Source: Bacteroidales bacterium (GTDB taxonomy: Bacteria > Bacteroidota > Bacteroidia > Bacteroidales > UBA932). From it: a stretch of DNA of 9,014 nt. This document shows positions 7,451-9,014 of the stretch, in pieces. A program made the position numbers and the translations under genes. Position 1 is the stretch's first letter; each line of letters begins with the position of its first letter. The stretch is from assembly GCA_020026355.1 (NCBI GenBank), contig JAHHQP010000049.1, forward strand, positions 1 through 9,014, read 5' to 3'. Below the pieces are notes generated by a model. The model had not been told where the DNA came from. It saw only the letters and a program-made list of their open reading frames with translations, and searched no databases.

Positions 7451-7484
7451 ATAAGGTAGGGCAAACTGCATTGCCCCACCTTAT
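7451..7484 (-). promoter_or_regulatory. Intercistronic stem-loop between the GH18 and fimbrillin-like genes
   Basis: The arms 7451-7464 and 7471-7484 form a 14-bp stem with a 6-nt loop. The only non-Watson-Crick position (7458/7477) is G-U in - strand RNA but A-C in + strand RNA, which favours function in the - strand transcript. The stem starts 11 nt after the GH18 stop and ends 11 nt before the ATG at 7439, next to the purine-rich AGAAAGAG leader. It lacks a downstream U tract, so it is more likely an mRNA-stability, processing or partial-attenuation element than a full terminator. Confidence 0.65.
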
Positions 7485-7495
7485 CAATTGATTTA

Positions 7496-8503
7496 TTATC
7501 GAATATTCTGGATAGCTTTTTCATAAGTAATTTCATAACCTTCAGGGCGTATGCCTGCATCGCGAGTTCTGTCACCATTTTCACAAGAAACTGTTCCGCA
7601 ACCGAGTCCATCGGAAATGGCCTGAAGGACCGGCATCGGATCAACATCGGATCTCTGGCGAAGGTTGAAGGTCATGATGGCCCCATAACCGTTGTTCTTG
7701 GCTGCAGTTGCTTTACTCCTAATCATGAAAGTAGGAACATTCGTACCTCCTAAATTATATGAACTTGGTGCCCAATGAATATTTGATACTCCAGAGATGT
7801 CTGGAGAAGCATTCCAAGCATTGAAATTAGTATAAGCATAGTCGATCAAGGCACCGGCCTCAGCATCAATCTGATGAATATTTCCGAATGCAAAGACGGT
7901 AATCAGTTTGTCGGCAGGAAGGAGAGCATGGAGTTTCTTGATGATATTGCCAAATGAACCGTCCACGAGAGGTGTGGAGTAATTTGCATATTCGTCATCA
8001 AAGCCAATGCCATCCAGATTATATTTCTGAACGGCATAAGCCAGGATATGCGCGAACTGATCCGCCTGGGTCTCGTTCATGTTCGCCAGACCGATTCCCT
8101 GCCAGTCTCCAAGAACGGTCAGAACGACCTTCATATTTTTTTCTTGAAGTTTAGCCACGTAATTATGTGTCGGCTGCTCCAATACGGGAGCCAGTTTATC
8201 ATTCAGATAAAGGGTCGGTCTGACCTGTCCGTTGACCGTTTCCTTGTGAATGTTGGCCGCGAAGAGTTCCACAATATCGAAGAATCGGGAATTGTTCGCA
8301 CAAACATAGTCCATCGCATTCAAAGGATTGACATCGTTGGTCTCAACCATGGCGACGACCTTCGGTGAAGCAACACAGGCTTTCGTTACCGGAGCAAGGT
8401 CCTTTGATTCCAGATTCTGCTCGGAAACAGGGGTTTCCTTAGCGCAAGAGAACAGGATACCGGTCGCTGCGACCAATACTCCTAAGATTGAGAATCTTTT
8501 CAT
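7496..8503 (-). CDS. GH18 endo-beta-N-acetylglucosaminidase-like lipoprotein (EndoF1/EndoH type)
   Basis: A 335-residue surface lipoprotein, lipobox LFSC (Cys20). GH18 TIM-barrel features are VVLTVLGDWQGIG (126-138, strand 3) and YNLDGIGFDDEYANY (161-175) with the catalytic pair Asp169 and Glu171. Next come KLITVFAF (strand 5), IDYAYTNFNAW (220-230, strand 6), VPTFMIRSKA (strand 7) and GYGAIMTFNLRQRSD (strand 8). This layout matches EndoF1/EndoH, which cleave the chitobiose core of N-glycans; length fits. The second Asp of DxxDxDxE is Gly167, a position that is also not Asp in EndoF1 as I recall it. Where EndoH and EndoF1 carry Tyr on strand 6 (DYAxxxY), this protein has Phe227, so activity could be altered. 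The start is the ATG giving the signal peptide directly. Two module-bearing paralogs flank it on the same strand, suggesting a host- or dietary-glycoprotein glycan target (inference). Confidence 0.87.
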   Translation of the reverse strand: MKRFSILGVLVAATGILFSCAKETPVSEQNLESKDLAPVTKACVASPKVVAMVETNDVNPLNAMDYVCANNSRFFDIVELFAANIHKETVNGQVRPTLYLNDKLAPVLEQPTHNYVAKLQEKNMKVVLTVLGDWQGIGLANMNETQADQFAHILAYAVQKYNLDGIGFDDEYANYSTPLVDGSFGNIIKKLHALLPADKLITVFAFGNIHQIDAEAGALIDYAYTNFNAWNASPDISGVSNIHWAPSSYNLGGTNVPTFMIRSKATAAKNNGYGAIMTFNLRQRSDVDPMPVLQAISDGLGCGTVSCENGDRTRDAGIRPEGYEITYEKAIQNIR

Positions 8504-8598
8504 AGTGATTTAATTATTAAAAATTAGTGTTAATAAAGTTATAAGAGCATTATACTCCTATATTCATTTAATCTATATGGTTCTAAAAATGTCATCAT
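8504..8598 (-). other. AT-rich intergenic gap upstream of the GH18 gene
   Basis: This is the 95-nt gap between the right-edge paralog and the GH18 gene and is strongly AT-rich. On the - strand a weak 8-bp hairpin (8540-8547 with 8555-8562, one G-U pair) is followed by ACTTTATT. A near-match to a -7 box, TAACTTTA, begins in the hairpin's 3' arm. Neither a convincing terminator nor a complete promoter can be called, but the gap is long enough to hold a separate promoter for the GH18 gene. Confidence 0.3.
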
Positions 8599-8892
8599 TT
8601 ATTCCACATTCGTCCAGGAGAGATCATAGAGACTGACACGGTCTTTATGATAGGTTGCCCCTGTCGGACAAAGATTGGTGAATCTCAGACGGAAAGGTCC
8701 TGCGACATTGACTGTTTCAGAAAAGATATATCCATTTTTATATATAGGTTCCGGTTCAGTAATGTCCTTCGTCCATAGCACCTTCCCTGCTTCATTCAAG
8801 GCTTCTACTTTGAATGACAGCTGATCCAGTTTAGATGCAAAAACACCGTATTTGAAAGTCAATGTTCTACAACCCTTGGCCAATAAAGGAGA
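8599..8892 (-). repeat. Copy B of the duplicated C-terminal module
   Basis: This stretch encodes the last 97 residues of the gene cut by the right edge and is the partner of copy A at 6069-6362. The differences between the copies are mostly conservative (K/R, V/I, M/L, D/E), which fits duplication followed by purifying selection on the protein. Confidence 0.9.
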
Positions 8893-9014
8893 GGTCAAGA
8901 CTCCTGGTGCCGATAAATTTCCACTTAAAGTCGGAGCGATGCAATCCAAGCCAATGAAGGATGAATTGGCTGCTGAGTTAACCATTCTCCATCCATCCAG
9001 GGATGTCAGTTCCT
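8599..9014 (-). CDS. C-terminal part of a module-bearing surface protein, 5' partial
   Basis: The frame is open to the right edge and 137 residues are visible; an internal ATG at 8985 is not the start because homology to the paralog (ELTSLDGW) continues upstream of it. Visible motifs are SPLLAKGCRTLTFKYG, FKVEALNEAGKVLWTKDI, FRLRFTNLCPTG and RVSLYDLSWTN. They form the same C-terminal beta-rich module as in the fimbrillin-like protein at 6069-7439. The N-terminal domain and any lipoprotein signal lie outside the window, so a fimbrillin-like N-terminus is possible but unseen. It precedes the GH18 gene by 95 nt on the same strand and is probably part of the same surface glycan cassette. The module may bind carbohydrate or stabilise or anchor the protein; its role is unproven. 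Confidence 0.85.
   Translation of the reverse strand, partial: ELTSLDGWRMVNSAANSSFIGLDCIAPTLSGNLSAPGVLTSPLLAKGCRTLTFKYGVFASKLDQLSFKVEALNEAGKVLWTKDITEPEPIYKNGYIFSETVNVAGPFRLRFTNLCPTGATYHKDRVSLYDLSWTNVE

Noticed and set aside
7440..7487. Upstream start adding 16 residues to the fimbrillin-like protein
   Set aside because: The added residues do not look like a signal peptide and run through the stem-loop, while the ATG at 7439 gives a normal lipoprotein signal and has a purine-rich leader.
7654..8503. Loss of the second Asp in the GH18 DxxDxDxE motif (Gly167) as evidence of inactivity
   Set aside because: EndoF1, as I recall it, also lacks Asp at this position while being active, so this residue alone is not evidence of inactivation.

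Overview
The window looks like a chromosomal segment from a Bacteroidota (order Bacteroidales) bacterium, probably host-associated. The grounds are a TonB-dependent receptor in operon with surface lipoproteins of families typical of gut Bacteroidales, SPII lipoprotein signals on nearly every gene, A-rich rather than GGAGG-type leaders, a TAnnTTTG-type promoter element, and fimbrillin-like and EndoF-type GH18 proteins. The genus cannot be fixed from this sequence. The left third is clearly richer in G+C than the right third.

Left block, + strand (1-4868): a compact corrinoid (vitamin B12) capture operon. It holds a BtuB-type TonB-dependent receptor (cut by the left edge), a BtuG-type beta-propeller lipoprotein, a surface lipoprotein of unknown role with a calcium-loop-like motif, and a DUF4465 lipoprotein of the BtuH type. 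The genes are 4 nt apart, overlapping by 4 nt, and 12 nt apart, and a strong intrinsic terminator (4888-4923) closes the operon. By analogy with Bacteroides, the lipoproteins would bind corrinoids at the cell surface and pass them to the receptor. Any cobalamin riboswitch would lie upstream, outside the window.

Middle, - strand (4956-6039): a secreted glycerophosphodiester phosphodiesterase-family protein convergent with the B12 operon, with its own -7-like promoter element. Upstream of it is a broken gene not apparent as a normal ORF: a lipoprotein signal peptide fused to a short internal piece of a glycoside hydrolase family 3 enzyme, ended by a Trp-to-stop change, with a few recognisable GH3 codons beyond the stop.

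Right block, - strand (6069-9014): a surface glycan-binding/degrading cassette. An EndoF1/EndoH-like GH18 lipoprotein sits between two paralogous genes that share a nearly identical C-terminal beta-rich module (77 of 97 residues identical by hand alignment). The complete paralog has a fimbrillin-like N-terminal part; the other runs off the right edge. A 14-bp intercistronic hairpin lies between the GH18 gene and the complete paralog. The GH3 relic begins 29 nt after this cassette, in the same orientation, so it is probably what remains of the cassette's former last gene.

The most interesting points are the GH18/module sandwich with a possible Tyr-to-Phe active-site change, the GH3 relic, and the uncharacterised third lipoprotein in the corrinoid operon. 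I see no tRNA, rRNA, CRISPR array, insertion sequence or attachment site.
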